A program made the position numbers and the translations under genes. DNA of 64,000 nucleotides, taken from positions 15,859,171-15,923,170 of the forward strand of contig NC_071388.1 in assembly GCF_022682495.2 (NCBI RefSeq), in the 5' to 3' direction. Shown in pieces: positions 47,046-58,684 of the stretch. This stretch comes from Desmodus rotundus. Its lineage: Eukaryota > Chordata > Mammalia > Chiroptera > Phyllostomidae. Below the pieces are notes generated by a model. That model saw only the letters and a program-made list of their open reading frames with translations. It was not told the DNA's origin and made no database searches. Each line of letters starts with the position of its first letter. The first letter of the stretch is position 1.

Positions 47046-47224
47046 CCAAACATTTTAACAGAAGTATTAAACAGTTTTAAAAATTAGAATGTATGAAGAA
47101 ATAATGGGGTATAACTCACTTTTGTGAGGGCTTACATGGTGAACATTTGCTGAAGTGCCTTTTCTTTAAGAACTAACTTACAATAAGATAGCATCCATTT
47201 TATTTCCTCCGAAGGCTACATTCC

Positions 47225-47560
47225 TTTTTCTATCTTTGCTATTTTGGTTGATGGCCAACATTACCCACCTTTCCCTTTTAGTCAAGAAAAAAGAAATCAA
47301 AACCTGATTTGAAAGTTGAGTTTGATTCCCTCTATGCCGCTCAATTTTGAACCAGGTGGCAACAATTTGGATTTCACCACAACAGTATGCATCTCGCATC
47401 ATTCCTTTCCTCGTGGTTTTCAGTTTCATCATCACAGTGGAAGCCTCACCCCTAGCACCACCGGTACACTTCCCCAGATGTTCGTACGTCTCCTCTCGCC
47501 AATCTTTTCCCAGCTACCTGATCTGCTGTGAGCTGCAAAATGTCTGCTTCTGGTCTTCTA
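47225..47560 (+). mobile_element. Possible L2 LINE fragment
   Basis: Pyrimidine-rich sequence with TTGATTCCCTCTATGCCGC and CATTCCTTTCCTCGTGG has the feel of the internal L2 block, but no diagnostic phrase is certain. Two overlapping plus-strand frames (71 and 95 codons) show no recognisable domain. Confidence 0.3.
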
Positions 47561-48399
47561 TGTTCCATTCTATAGCAATTTTATACAAACTGAAAATATC
47601 ATATACACGTATGTGTATGTGTTCATATGTATAATGCACATCTCCAATCTATAACTTTTTTGAGTGGCACACTTCATTTTTAACATCATAGAAACTTTCA
47701 GACACAATGGAACAAAATGTGGACTTAAGAATAATAATTTTTTTCTGCTTTTGTTGTTAACTCTTTCCTTTATTGACTTTTGGTACAGTATTTTAAAGCA
47801 AATCTCATATATTATCGCATTTGCTCTATAAATTCATCATGTATTTCTTACTAATACAGATCTCTTTTTTAAATTGAATTAGTATGCCATCCTTATACCT
47901 AATAAAGTTTAATACTGCTTCTTTAATATCATATTCTGTGTCATCAATATTTAATTTCCCTGAAAATATCTTTCAGAGTTAAGTTTGTGCAAATCATTTT
48001 CAAACAATATCCACACTTTTCATTGTTACTGAAGTACATAAACTTTTTATTAAATAAAAATTCTCATTTTTGGTCATATAATAAACATGCTAGGAAAATA
48101 GGTCATTTTACCCATATACTTCCCTCCCATGGAGTTGACTGATTGCTTCTCTGCAGTGTCATCTCTCCTGTTCTCCTGTGTTGTATACATTTGATTATCT
48201 GAAAAATCCAGATCCCAGCAGCAAACAGACACATCTAGCTGAACTGAGAGCGGGCATCTCCAAATACACACTCTAAATATGTTATGTCCTCTTCCTATCA
48301 ACTTTTTACTTACTACATAGTATCTCAGTTAAAAGTATAAGAAGATATTCGGACAAGAAAGAAAAACAACTACGAATACAGCTTGCCACTCCACCTCCC
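47561..48399. other. Unassigned AT-rich sequence
   Basis: No gene or dispersed repeat recognised. Confidence 0.4.
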
Positions 48400-48796
48400 T
48401 CAGTCTCAGGCAGTCATTGGGCAGTTTGCTTGACCTCCCCCTCAGCTCCCCTCAAGTTTGCTTCTTGTGCCTTGACACTGCTACCAGAAGTGTGTGAACC
48501 CATCAGTCTCTTGCTGAAAAGCTTCTGATGCTTTGGATATAATTTTTCAATTATCACTGTATTATTCAAATTCCTTCAGATTTTGCCCAAGTTGAATTTA
48601 TATTCATTTAGTCATTTTCAAATTCCTGTGCCTTTGTTCATATGGTCCCCCATGCCTATAATGTAGCTCCCTCCCATTCCAAATTGCTTATGAGAAAAGT
48701 GATTTCTCATAAAAGTCACAATTCTTGTTCCCCAACTTAAAATTGATTTCTTTCTGCTCCAAACTTTAATTTAATTATTCATGTTTATGGGACTAA
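48400..48796 (+). mobile_element. L2 LINE fragment, sense
   Basis: GCTGAAAAGCTTCTGATGC, AATTCCTGTGCCTTTGTTC, ATATGGTCCCCCATGCCTATAATG and TTCTCATAAAAGTCACAATTC match the internal L2 order (cctcagggcctttgcac, then ctgttccctctgcctggaatg). The following VES SINE interrupts or abuts it. Confidence 0.55.
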
Positions 48797-48810
48797 ATAT
48801 TTCATATTTT

Positions 48811-49024
48811 TAAAATCTTCACCCAAGGATAGATTCATTAATGTTAGAGGAAGAAACAGACAGGCAAGCATTCATGTGAGAAACATCAATCGGTTGCCTC
48901 CAGCATGTGCCCCGACTGGGGATGGAACCTACAACCTCCGGATGTGCCGTGAGCAGGAATCAAACCCTCGACCCCCTGGTGCACAGGATGGAACTCTAAC
49001 CAACCGGGCCACTGACCAGGGCAG
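48811..49024 (-). mobile_element. VES-family SINE, antisense, with target-site duplication
   Basis: The complement begins CCCTGGTCAGTGGCCCGGTTGG and contains GGTTTGATTCCTGCTCACGG and GAGGCAACCGATTGATG. Its head differs from the other copies, which suggests another subfamily. The flanks TATTTCATATTTT (48,798-48,810) and TATTTCATACTTT (49,025-49,037) are a 13-bp target duplication with one mismatch. Confidence 0.88.
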
Positions 49025-49959
49025 TATTTCATACTTTCAAGGCTACTCTCCAGTTACGTGTATAAACAAGTCAATGGCAGATAAACATGCTGCAGTATAG
49101 TAAACGCACTGACGACGAACGCACAGAGCGCTGTTGCAGCAAAGAAGGGGGATGTGAACGAGCAGGATCTCAGGAAGCTCCTGTGGGTGGGGGGGAAGGC
49201 GACATTTAAACTGAGATCGGAGAGTTACATATAAAATCATAAGGAGATTATGTTAGAGAGTAAAAGAATAAGGTTTTGTAAAGGCTTCCAATAAAGAATG
49301 TACTATTTAAAAGAGAAAAAAAGATAATAGACTTTCCATTGCTGGCCATATGGTGTAATTAGTTCTAGATCAGTCCTCTCATTAAAATATCTTATAAATA
49401 AAAAAAAAGTTAAAGATTTTCATAAGACAGAACATTAAAACTGGAGAAATGGGAAAATTAGATGACACCTAAGATCACCTTGCCTTTGTTTCAGGAGGTG
49501 TTTGCCAGACACCGGTACAGGGTGAGGACAGAGCCCAACTCTTTCTATGAACTACGCAGACAGAGAGTCAAGTTCAGAGGGGCCTAAATGACTAAAATTT
49601 GTGTCACAGTATGAGTGAATAGGAGAGTAGACAGATAAAGAGCTCCAGAAATCTACATAAGTGTCCCTTTAGGTCTTTCATTTAATACTAAGATAACCTT
49701 TCAGAGTGAAAGAATAACTGCAGGGAAATGCTCAAAACCACCACATCTCACAGGCTGAGAGATTTCCAAGTCTGGACAAAGCAGAGTAATTTGCTGAATA
49801 ACTGGAGCATTCAGTAGGAATCTTAGAAAGGTCAAGACTTTAAAGTTGAGCCATACTAGTTCTAGATTACTGCTTCCTTAAACTCTCTCATAAATACCTT
49901 AACATAGACCTTGAACAGATCAGTTTAATCCTCAAACACGTTGATTTTCATTCCAGCAA
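49025..49959. other. Unassigned sequence, possible L1 5' part at right
   Basis: Contains CpG-bearing sequence at 49,100-49,200 and AT-rich sequence beyond. The part from about 49,440 may be the 5' end of the L1 that follows, but I could not match it reliably. Confidence 0.3.
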
Positions 49960-51285
49960 AACTTTTCCCCTTTTTAGGGGAAAACACTAATATCCAGAAA
50001 CTCAACAATGTGGTATTCACAAATGACCGATATATAACAACAAAAGAGTAGACTAATAAAGAATCATGGAAATGTGACACATAACCAGAAGAAAAATGTA
50101 TCAATAGAAATAGATACAAATGAGAAACAAAATGGAATTAGTTAACATGTTCAAAGTTTTAAAGGCAAATCCAAATTTTCTCCTTAATTTTTATTAAGGA
50201 GACAAATGGAATCATAGAAAAAATCAAATGGACCTCTAGAGTTTTAAGTAAAGTACCTAAAACCAAACATTCACTGGGTGTACTTAACATGTTAGAAACT
50301 TCAAGGGGGGGGAAGATTAATGAACTTGAAAGCATAGCAATAGAGATTATCAACTGAATCACAGAGAAAGAAAGAAAGAGAGAAAGACCATCAGGAAGTC
50401 TAGCATTTGTGAAGTCAGAGAAAAGGTGGCAAAAATATTTGAAGATAGTGGAAATGTTCTGAATTTTATGAAAAAACACAAATCCAGTAATTCAAAAAGC
50501 ACAACAAACTCTAATTAGAATAAGCATCCAAAATCAAAATGAGGTACATCATAACAATATTGCTGAAAATCAATGATAGAGATATTAAGAGCAGCTAAAG
50601 AAAAAAAATGATTCACAAAAAATATTAGTATCACTGATATAGGGTCAGAACCAATGCAAACCAGAAAACAGTGAAAATCCATATTTAAATATGTAAATAT
50701 GGGGGAAATAATCATAGAGATATTTTGAGATAAATTTAACAAAATATATGTGACACCTGAACATTTAAGAGTTGAAGAAAATACTTGAGAGAAATTAAAA
50801 CCACCCAAATAGATTGAAAAATATTCCATAACGTTTGAATGGATGGATCAATATTACTAGGATATTAATTATCTCCAAATTAATCTTTAGACAATGCAAT
50901 TTCTCCAAAATTCTCTGTTAATTTCATTTGAAGAAATTATCAAGAAGTTTCTAAATTTACATGGAAAAGACCTAGAATAGCCACAATTTTGAAAAAGGGC
51001 AAAGAAAATGCACATTACCTATTTCAAGAGTTTATATAAAGCTATAGAAATGAAGGCAGCTAGGCATTGGAATAATAACAGAAATAGAGATTAATGGAAC
51101 ACAACAGAGTCCAGAAATAGACCCACGGTTGGTTTCTACAAAGGTCTTATGATAATAAATCTGGAAGGTCAGACCTTCAATAAATGTTGCTGAAAGAACT
51201 GAATACCCATTTGAAGAAAAGAAAGTAGCTATGTGTGCATTAAGAGTAAAATAAACATAGAAAATATTTATGAGATATACAACTT
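49960..51285 (+). mobile_element. L1M/HAL1-type LINE, sense, ORF1 and partial ORF2 relic
   Basis: ORF1-region phrases: GGAAATGTGACACATAACC, AGAAGAAAAATGTATCAATAG, AATGAACTTGAAAGCATAGC and AATAGAGATTATCAACTG. From 50,780, ORF2-like phrases: GAAAAGACCTAGAATAGCC, ATAAAGCTATAGAAATGAAGGC and GAGTCCAGAAATAGACCC. No frame is open for long, so the copy is dead. Minus-strand frames of 104-110 codons here are antisense shadows. Confidence 0.7.
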
Positions 51286-51292
51286 TAGGATC

Positions 51293-51375
51293 ACTTTTTA
51301 TTTTTTTATTGTTGTTCAAGTACAGTTGTCTCCATTTTCTTCCCACCACTCTCCCCTGCCCCACCCACCTTTTAT
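51293..51375 (-). mobile_element. Short L1 3' end, antisense
   Basis: TTTTTATTGTTGTTCAAGTAC then AGTTGTCTCCATTTTCTTCCC is the complement of the bat L1 terminus (compare 29,430). Only about 80 bp is present. Confidence 0.75.
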
Positions 51376-52280
51376 TTCTACATTAATACTTATTTGCAGA
51401 CTAGTAAATAAATTCAAGTCTACTTATTTCCAAAGATTGAACATCAACGATATACAGGGAAGTCTAGGAAATGCTCAGAACTATTAATAACTATGCCAAC
51501 TTAAGCACATATGAATACTACCCACTGCAGTTACTAAAAAAGCATCCTACCAAGACATCTGCAGACCGGAATTATCTGCTTTTAAAGATTCCAAAGGAAG
51601 AGTAAAGATTTTTAATGTCAAATGTTGTATCATGTCCTTCTTTTGAATTTGTTTGAAAATCTCCATTTTAGAAGCATTTTCTCCTTAAAGGGGAAAGGGG
51701 TTTTTCCAGAGAGTCTCTGATGAGAAGTCACAGAAAGGTGACAGGAACTGTGAAGAATCTCTCGTTTGGTAAGATGCTTCCCTGTCAAACCATGACGTGC
51801 ATGCTTCCTGTTCCAGAATGTTTCAGATAAGGAGAGTCTTCCTTTCTGTGGTCCTATTATTCAAAGCACAAACTCTCTGTTAACTTCAGCCCGTATGGGG
51901 TCCTTAAGGTCAGCACAGAAGACTTACACATGCTCAGAAGAATCACATCAAATACATCTCAGAAAGACCATTAACCCTTCAGAGCATTTCACAGGGAGAA
52001 AAAAAAAAAAAACAGAAAATAAACTAAAGAAAAAGTGTAAAGTAAGTTGTGATATTCCCTACAGAAATAACTATCTTCCTAAAACATATTTGTATGAAAT
52101 ATAATATTGAAAATGTTTTATTCAGAAAAATAGTATGAATATTTTATCACACACTCTTCTATCTTACCTTTTTAAGTAGTTTTACCATAGCATATAGTGA
52201 TAGATATTATTCAATTAAAATTCTCACTTTATCCATTACTAATTTGGAAAACTATAGAAAAATGAGCTTCTCTGTTGCAC
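51376..52280. other. Unassigned sequence
   Basis: AT-rich. An A14 run lies near 51,999. No gene or repeat recognised. Confidence 0.4.
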
Positions 52281-52290
52281 AACTTTTTTA

Positions 52291-52880
52291 AAAAAATTTC
52301 TTTACTGCTGTTCAATTAGAGTTGTCTGTATTTTCTCCCCATCCCTCCCCCCCACCCCATCCAAACCCACCTCCCTCCAATGCTTCCACCCTCCCCCTTG
52401 GTTTTGTCCATGTGTCCTTTATAGTAGTTCCTGAAAACCCTTCTCCCCACTGTCCCCTCTTCCCTTTCCTCTGGCTATTGTTAGACTGTTCTTAATTTCA
52501 ATGTCTCTGGTTATATTTTGTTTGCTTTTTTCTTTTGTTGATTATGTTCCAGTTAAAGGTGAGATCATATGGTATTTGTCCCTCACCTCCTGGCTTATTT
52601 CACTTAGCATAATGCTCTCCAGTTCCATCCATGCTGTCGCAAAGGGTATAATCTCCTTCTTTCTTTCTGCTGCGTAGAATTCCACTGTGTAAATGTACCA
52701 CTGTTTGTGGATCCACTCATTTGCTGATGGGCACTTAGGTTGCTTCCAGCACTTGGCTATTGTAACGAACTATAGAAATGATCCCTGAAAGTATAGTCTT
52801 TGGCTATTGTAAATTGTGCTGCTATGAAGATTGAGGTGCATAGGTTCTTTTGGATTGGTGTTTCAGGGCTCTTAGGGTAA
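52291..52880 (-). mobile_element. Young bat L1, 5' truncated, with target-site duplication
   Basis: A 590-bp antisense insertion whose complement ends at the L1 3' terminus: ACTGCTGTTCAATTAGAGTTG, a C-rich block, TGGCTTATTTCACTTAGCATAATG, TCCAGTTCCATCCATGCTGTC and GCACTTAGGTTGCTTCCAGC. It is flanked by a perfect 10-bp duplication AACTTTTTTA (52,281-52,290 and 52,881-52,890). One internal segment, containing TTGGCTATTGTAA, is partly repeated (about 52,752 and 52,800). Confidence 0.93.
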
Positions 52881-52890
52881 AACTTTTTTA

Positions 52891-54669
52891 ATTACAAGGG
52901 CTATTTAAAGATTGCCATCTTGGCTCTCTACATGCTAAATCCCTGGCAAGCCTGGCTGACATCTCTGCTCCCCTCAGGCAAATTTAATCACTCCCTTCAC
53001 TATATTGGAGCTCCTTAAGTGCACTGCTATGCACAAAAGTCTCACAGGCCACCGCAAAATCCCCATGTTGAGATTCTTATTTATTCTTCTTTTTATTCTC
53101 AGTGACTTGAATTGTTCCAAGCACATTAGAGATCATAAACCTCTTATGGATAAATCTTTAATTTATAGATGCTCTTGACTATTTTTTTTAGCAACTATAT
53201 TTCCCTGTTGCAATAATCCTCTTACCTTCTATTTTGGCTTCATCTTGTTTCTATCATACAGATGTATTTATACGCTACCCTAAACTATTATAGAATTATT
53301 GTACAAAAGACTAAAATCATATTACATAACAGAACCATTGTGCGTGGTCATCTGTCATGAGTACCTAGTAGTTTTTATCGATACTGAATTCTGTGTAGGA
53401 CACATTGCATAGAACATGAAAAAAACTCATGAAGATTGTCTTATTTGGTTACACTTATAAATTTCAGTAAGTTATTGATAAGATACACTCCATACTGTTT
53501 TAACTATTCTGTTTTAAAACATAAATAATAGTCAAAATGGTAAAAAATTATTACAAATAAAAGCAAATAAATGCAGTTTAAAATTTTGTTGTTTTTCTTA
53601 CATTGAATGGATTCTTTTGTGAAAAATAATTTGCAATTTTTATTAGTATGAGCTTCAAAGCCTTCTACTGGGCTTTTGTTTCACAATCATCAAAGGTTTT
53701 CTTGTATTTCTATGTTAGGAAACATTGAAAAAGTTGGCAGAGAAATATGATAGGACTTTGATGTATCAAACTGCACTGGTTACTGACCTTAATTCTCTAC
53801 TAGGAATTTGTTTTCCTAACAAATAATAGTGTTTGAAAAATATTCGATATTCATATCAGTGGCAATAAAGTTTTTCTGTCCTTAGTAATCTTTCTTCCAA
53901 TTTTTCATACATTGATTTGCTTTCAGATACATACTGATCTCACAGTTTTCAAAGAGAAATTTCACTAATATTGGCATGATTTCTGTTTCTCTATAAATCC
54001 CCATTTCCATTTATTGATTAAAAATTTTATTAAATAAGGCATCTTAGATTTCCTAAGTTTGCTTCTTTTTTCTGCAGTTAAGTCTATGAATGGAGAAAGA
54101 AGGAAGAAGAAATGGCAGAGGCATGTGTTAATCATTTGAGAGCAAGGGCGTTTAAGCTTAAATGAATAAAATTTCCCTTGTGCTGTATGATGATAAGGCA
54201 AAAGAAATTCAAATATGTGTCATGAATGGAAATCCTAAATTTAAATAAAATACATGACATATATGTATATAATAATAACATATTGTTTTTCCATGCATTT
54301 GGGTCTTACCTGATTTCTCTCCATAATGTCCTTTGGTTTTCAGTGCTCATTTTCAGTGCCTAGAACTCATTTGTCAGTGTATCATTTTAAATTGTTATTT
54401 TAAATACCTTTCTTAAATTTTTGATTTTAAGATTTTGTTTTATTTGTATAACACTGGCATATAATAAAATGATTTTGCTTCAAAATACTGAAAATGACCA
54501 TGGGAATCCACAAAGTAGACACAGAGGACTCAGAAACAAATACCATATCCTTGGGTATGGTATATCCTTGCCATTTCATAAAGATGTGGCTTCTTAATAA
54601 GCTAATTTAAGCATTTATGACAATTCCAATAAAATTAAATTTTATTTTTGAAGCATGCAAATATGACTG
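52891..54669. other. Unassigned AT-rich sequence
   Basis: No supported gene. The minus-strand 78-codon frame at 53,965-54,201 lacks supporting features. Confidence 0.4.
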
Positions 54670-54850
54670 AAAATATTGTTTCAAAAGAAACAAGACAGGG
54701 AAGGGACTAGACAAAGACATGTACAAATGACCCATGGGCATGGACAACAGTGTGGGAAAGGACGGTGGGGCAGGGGGTGGGCTGGGCGGAGGAGGGCAAC
54801 GGGGAAGCATTGTGACAACTGTAATGGAATAACAATAAATATGATTTAAA
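54670..54850 (+). mobile_element. Bat L1 3' end, sense
   Basis: GACCCATGGGCATGGACAAC, a G-rich block GGGGCAGGGGGTGGGCTGGG, then TGTGACAACTGTAATGG and AATAACAATAAATATG make the L1 terminus. Confidence 0.8.
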
Positions 54851-55049
54851 AAACAAACATAGGTTTGTTAGCCAAAATTAATAGTCAAAATCTTTCTGAA
54901 GAAGAACAACATGAACCAAAAAAGACCTACAAGATACCATCCACTTCATATTTTCTAAAATGTATTTTGGGTACATGTGTAGATAAAAAAAAGGAGGGGT
55001 CAAAATAGAAAAATGTATTAGAAAAGTGAGGAAGCATGTATTTTTATAT

Positions 55050-56060
55050 ATATGGTGTTAGACCACATGGAAAAGAGATAAAATTGGATCTGTTCATCAT
55101 GTCATATGCGAGGATAAATGCCAAAATGGTCAGAGATTTAAATATCAAAGGATAGAACTATACACATAGTAGAAGAAAACTTGGTTGTCTATTCTGCATG
55201 TGGGTGACAAAAACCTCCTTAAGATGTAATTCAATATTCAGAAGCAGTAAAGAAAAAGTTAGACAAATTTGATTACATTAAAAATTAAAATGTCCATTAA
55301 AAGACACCATCAGAAAAATAAACAAACCTCAAACTGGGAAAAATACTTGCAACTTAAAATATCAAAGTGTAATATATTTAATTAAGGGCTTTGAAAATTA
55401 GAGGAAATTTTCAACAACACTAGAAAATAGAGAAATGAACACATACTTTATAGAAAAATAATGGAAATAACCAGAAACTGAAATGTCATTTATCATCTCT
55501 TTCATTGGCAAAAAGTCAAAATTTTATCAACGCATTGGGATTGCTGGGGGGAGCTGAATATGAACCTTAATACATTGCCTGCAGAATGATGAAGTAAGAT
55601 GACTATTAAGATGAGCATCTTGGCACATGTGACAAATTTTTGATCATGTATGCCTTAACTGAGAAATATAACTTCTAGAAGTATGTCCACAATATACAGT
55701 GGCAAAATATTTGTATGAGAATATTCTTTTAAAACGAGGCAAAAAAATGGTAGAATTCTATGTGATGGAGGGAGACAATTAAAAATCCAAATTTCAGTCA
55801 ATGACAAACTGGTTAAATAATGTGTGCCACATCTATGAAGTCACAGCTCTACGCAGGAATGCACTGTACTCCTTATAGCTATAGTCTGATCCCCATGGAT
55901 TGTAAGTGGAAAGAAGTACATATACTATAGATGCATTTGTATACACACGTCTATACTCTATAAACATCGACATTATACTCACTACCCTCTGTTTTGTTTT
56001 TTAATCTGCAAAGCATGCAAAATAATTTACATAAATATGAAGAAAAAAACAAAAGTGTCA
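55050..56060 (+). mobile_element. Old L1 ORF2 relic, sense
   Basis: TCAGAGATTTAAATATCAAAGG, ATAGTAGAAGAAAACTTGG, TTAGACAAATTTGATTACATTAAAAAT, ATGACAAACTGGTTAAATAATG and GTCACAGCTCTACGCAGG follow the end of ORF2 in sense orientation. There is no long open frame. Confidence 0.65.
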
Positions 56061-56074
56061 CTACTGTTAATCTG

Positions 56075-56790
56075 ATAAGAGGTTAATATCCAAAATTTAC
56101 AGAGAACTTATAAAACTCAACACCAAAAAAATCCAATTTAAAAATGATCAAAGGGCCTGAATAGACACTTTTGGCCAATAGATACATGAAAAAATATTCA
56201 ATATCACTAACATCAGAGAAATATAAATTAAAACCACAATGAGATATCACCTCACACCTATCAGAAGGGCTCTCATCAATAAATCAACAAACAAGTACTG
56301 GCAAGAATGTGGAGAAAGGGGGACCCTAGTGCACTGTTGGTAGGAATGTAGACTAATGCAGCCACTGTGGAAAGCAGTATGGAGTTACTTCAGAAAATTA
56401 AAAACAGAACTGCTTTATGTCACAACAATTCTACTTCAGAATTTATCTGAGAAACTTGAAACGCTAAGTTGAAAGAATATATGCACCCCAATGTTCACTA
56501 CAGCATTATTTACAGTAGCCAAGATTTGGAAACAGCCCAAATGTCCAACAGTAGATAAGTGGATAAAAAAAGCTGTGGTACAGTTACACAAAGGAATACC
56601 ACTCAGGTGTAAAAAAGAAGGAAATCTTACCCTTTGTGACAACATGGAAGGACTGGAAAGCATTATGCTAAGTGAAACAAGCCAGTCAGAGAAAGACAAG
56701 TAACATATGGTCTCACTCATGTGAAAACTAATGAACAAAATGAACAAACCAGCAAAATGGAGACAGACTCACAGACAGACAACAGACTGA
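56075..56790 (+). mobile_element. L1 ORF2 3' end, sense, separate copy
   Basis: A clear run: GGTTAATATCCAAAATTTACAGAG, CACAATGAGATATCACCTCACACC, GTGCACTGTTGGTAGGAATG, AACAGCCCAAATGTCCAACAG, ATTATGCTAAGTGAAACAAGCC and ATATGGTCTCACTCATG. It re-enters ORF2 upstream of where the previous piece ends, so it is a second insertion. The 70-codon frame at 56,491-56,703 is residual ORF2 C-terminus. Confidence 0.88.
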
Positions 56791-57446
56791 CATCTTTTTG
56801 ACATTAAAATGCTTACATATAAAATTGTGCTTCATTATTGAGAATATATTTCAGTATTATGTAAACCAACATACTCCATTTTTTTTAAATATGGCTATGG
56901 CACTGCTAAAAGCAGTTATCTGTTGGAATATAATGGCAGCATATATTCTGTTTTATTTATATTTATGATTTGGGAGGCGATAATATGAAAAATGATGCAA
57001 CACTCTTTCTCATGTAGTTCACAATATGGCGGGGAAAACAGTCATTTGAAATAAACAGTTGCTGTTATCTGATTCCACTAGGTAGTAGGCGCTAAAGACA
57101 CTGCACAGAAGATAGACCTTAATATTTGGGAACCGTGATTATCGTTATCGTTTTCCATTACAAATAATGACAACAAGGTGCAGAAAAGAACACACCTGTC
57201 TGGCTCTCCAATCCTTGATGTTTGTTTTGTTTGTTTGATTGTTTCACAAACACACCGAGGTTTGCAAAGTCATATAACGGCAGTTCATAGAGTGGATAGG
57301 AGAGGGGCGGCATGTCGGGGTTGGTTCAAGGCACATTGGCGAGGTAAGTTTTGCTTCTTCATTTCAGGCCAACCATTAATAAAGTCTGTACTTGCTCACA
57401 CGTAGAGAGTGTGCAATGCAGTTGTTCCCAAGATAAGGCAGTAGCA
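56791..57446. other. Unassigned sequence left of the LTR
   Basis: GC content rises from about 57,170. GAG then GTAAGT at 57,341-57,347 is a good donor sequence, but the upstream open frame has no convincing acceptor. The part from 57,167 might belong to the adjacent LTR. Confidence 0.3.
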
Positions 57447-57727
57447 TGTGACAGGACTTGCTTTTTGAAAGACCTTGATCAGAACTGGGAAGTAGAGCAA
57501 AGACGGTTGTCTCTGTTCTACAGATTGGACCCTCAAGGAGATAGCCATAAAATTTTCCCCTATATAACCCATTCTCCGGGGGCCATTGGGGAGCCAAGTC
57601 TTTGTGACGTTGAGCTTGGCGCCATTTCCTCAACTAAGAAGCCCTTACTCTCTTGGCTGCAAACTCCTATTCACATTTGCTCGGCTTTGATGCATGCAGG
57701 CAGATGGACCCCGTTAGTCTGGTAGCA
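57447..57727 (+). mobile_element. Solo LTR, gamma-type endogenous retrovirus (ERV1-like)
   Basis: TGTGACAGGACTTGC at the left and CTGGTAGCA at the right give TG..CA ends. A TATATAA box lies at 57,561-57,567. Downstream come GGGGAGCCAAGTCTTTGTG, TGAGCTTGGCGCC and AACTAAGAAGCCC, which I read as a mutated AATAAA region, then a U5-like block. No primer-binding site or gag sequence follows, so it appears solo. GTAGCA directly precedes the left end and also forms the last six bases at the right, so the exact right boundary is ambiguous. Confidence 0.6.
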
Positions 57728-57774
57728 CGGTTAATGCCATTCACTGTGTGTTCTCTGGTGGAGGTGCGACAGTT

Positions 57775-57890
57775 TAGCAGAAAAATGTAAAGGATTCATG
57801 GACTTGGACAACAGAGTGGAGACTGCGGGTGAGAGAGCAGTGTGAGGAAGATAATGGTAATGGAAATATACAATAAATTTTTTAAATGTA
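57775..57890 (+). mobile_element. Bat L1 3' end fragment, sense
   Basis: AGGATTCATGGACTTGGACAAC, AGAGTGGAGACTGCGGGTG and GAAATATACAATAAATTTTT are the L1 terminal block, more diverged than the 54,670 copy. Confidence 0.6.
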
Positions 57891-58557
57891 TATGTATAGA
57901 TAGATATACAAAAATTTAAGTGTGTATAAATATATATAAACAATTACTTGATCATACTATACTTGTGAATATTTCATTTTAGCCTTTTACTTCTTTTGTT
58001 TTCACCCCTAGTTGAAAGTATCTCTTTCTTGGTATTTATTTCTAAATATATGCTAATGTATTAATTTTACACCTTGCTAAATTTAGTATTTATATAATAA
58101 TTTATTTTTAAAAACCTGAAAACCATCTATAAATACAAAAATAATGTAAATATTGTAAAGTTGATATATTTATATAATGGTGACTGATGTTAATTAATTT
58201 GCAATGAAAAATATATAATAAAGTAAATATATTTTTATTTATTTTGGAAGTTCTTAGGATAGAAATACTTGAAAGAGTAAAATTTACATGCAGTTTTAGC
58301 ATCGATTTTGTTCTAGAAAGCAACAGCACCACTGTACTGAGTACCTAATACACTCGGCTTGAAAATGTTTACTTTAACCTAAAAAAGTGACAAAGACTTT
58401 TTAAAATGCACAAATCTACCAGTTACAAAAGTAAAACAGGGGGTATAAAAACATAATTTGTGTTTTTCAATATTACTGGTAAACACAAGTGGGTATGTTA
58501 TTTAATTGCTAACATTTGTTATAAAGCCTTTAATTTTTATAAAGCTAATTATATATT
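57891..58557. other. AT-rich sequence
   Basis: TATA-type low complexity at about 57,890-57,940, then unassigned AT-rich DNA. Confidence 0.4.
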
Positions 58558-58684
58558 CAGGGTAGGATAAAAGTAGGATTACAGTTGTGAGTACACAAAA
58601 CAGGCTTATTCTTGTATTATTATTTATTAATCATTGCCCTGTTTTCCATCCAAACAACTGTAAACCTACTTTTCCCTCACCCTG
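58558..58684 (+). mobile_element. Short palindromic DNA-transposon MITE
   Basis: A 127-bp element with inverted ends of about 31 bp. The left end is CAGGGTAGGATAAAAGTAGG then ATTACAGTTGT; the complement of the right end is CAGGGTGAGGGAAAAGTAGG then TTTACAGTTGT. A TA follows the right end and TT precedes the left, which fits a TA-target (Tc1/mariner-like) insertion with one mutation. I do not know its catalogue name. Confidence 0.7.

Noticed and set aside
50159..51364. Minus-strand frames of 104-110 codons
   Set aside because: They are antisense to an L1 relic whose sense strand is recognisable.
57250..57343. Plus-strand open segment ending GAG/GTAAGT
   Set aside because: The acceptor is poor and it sits beside, or within, an LTR.
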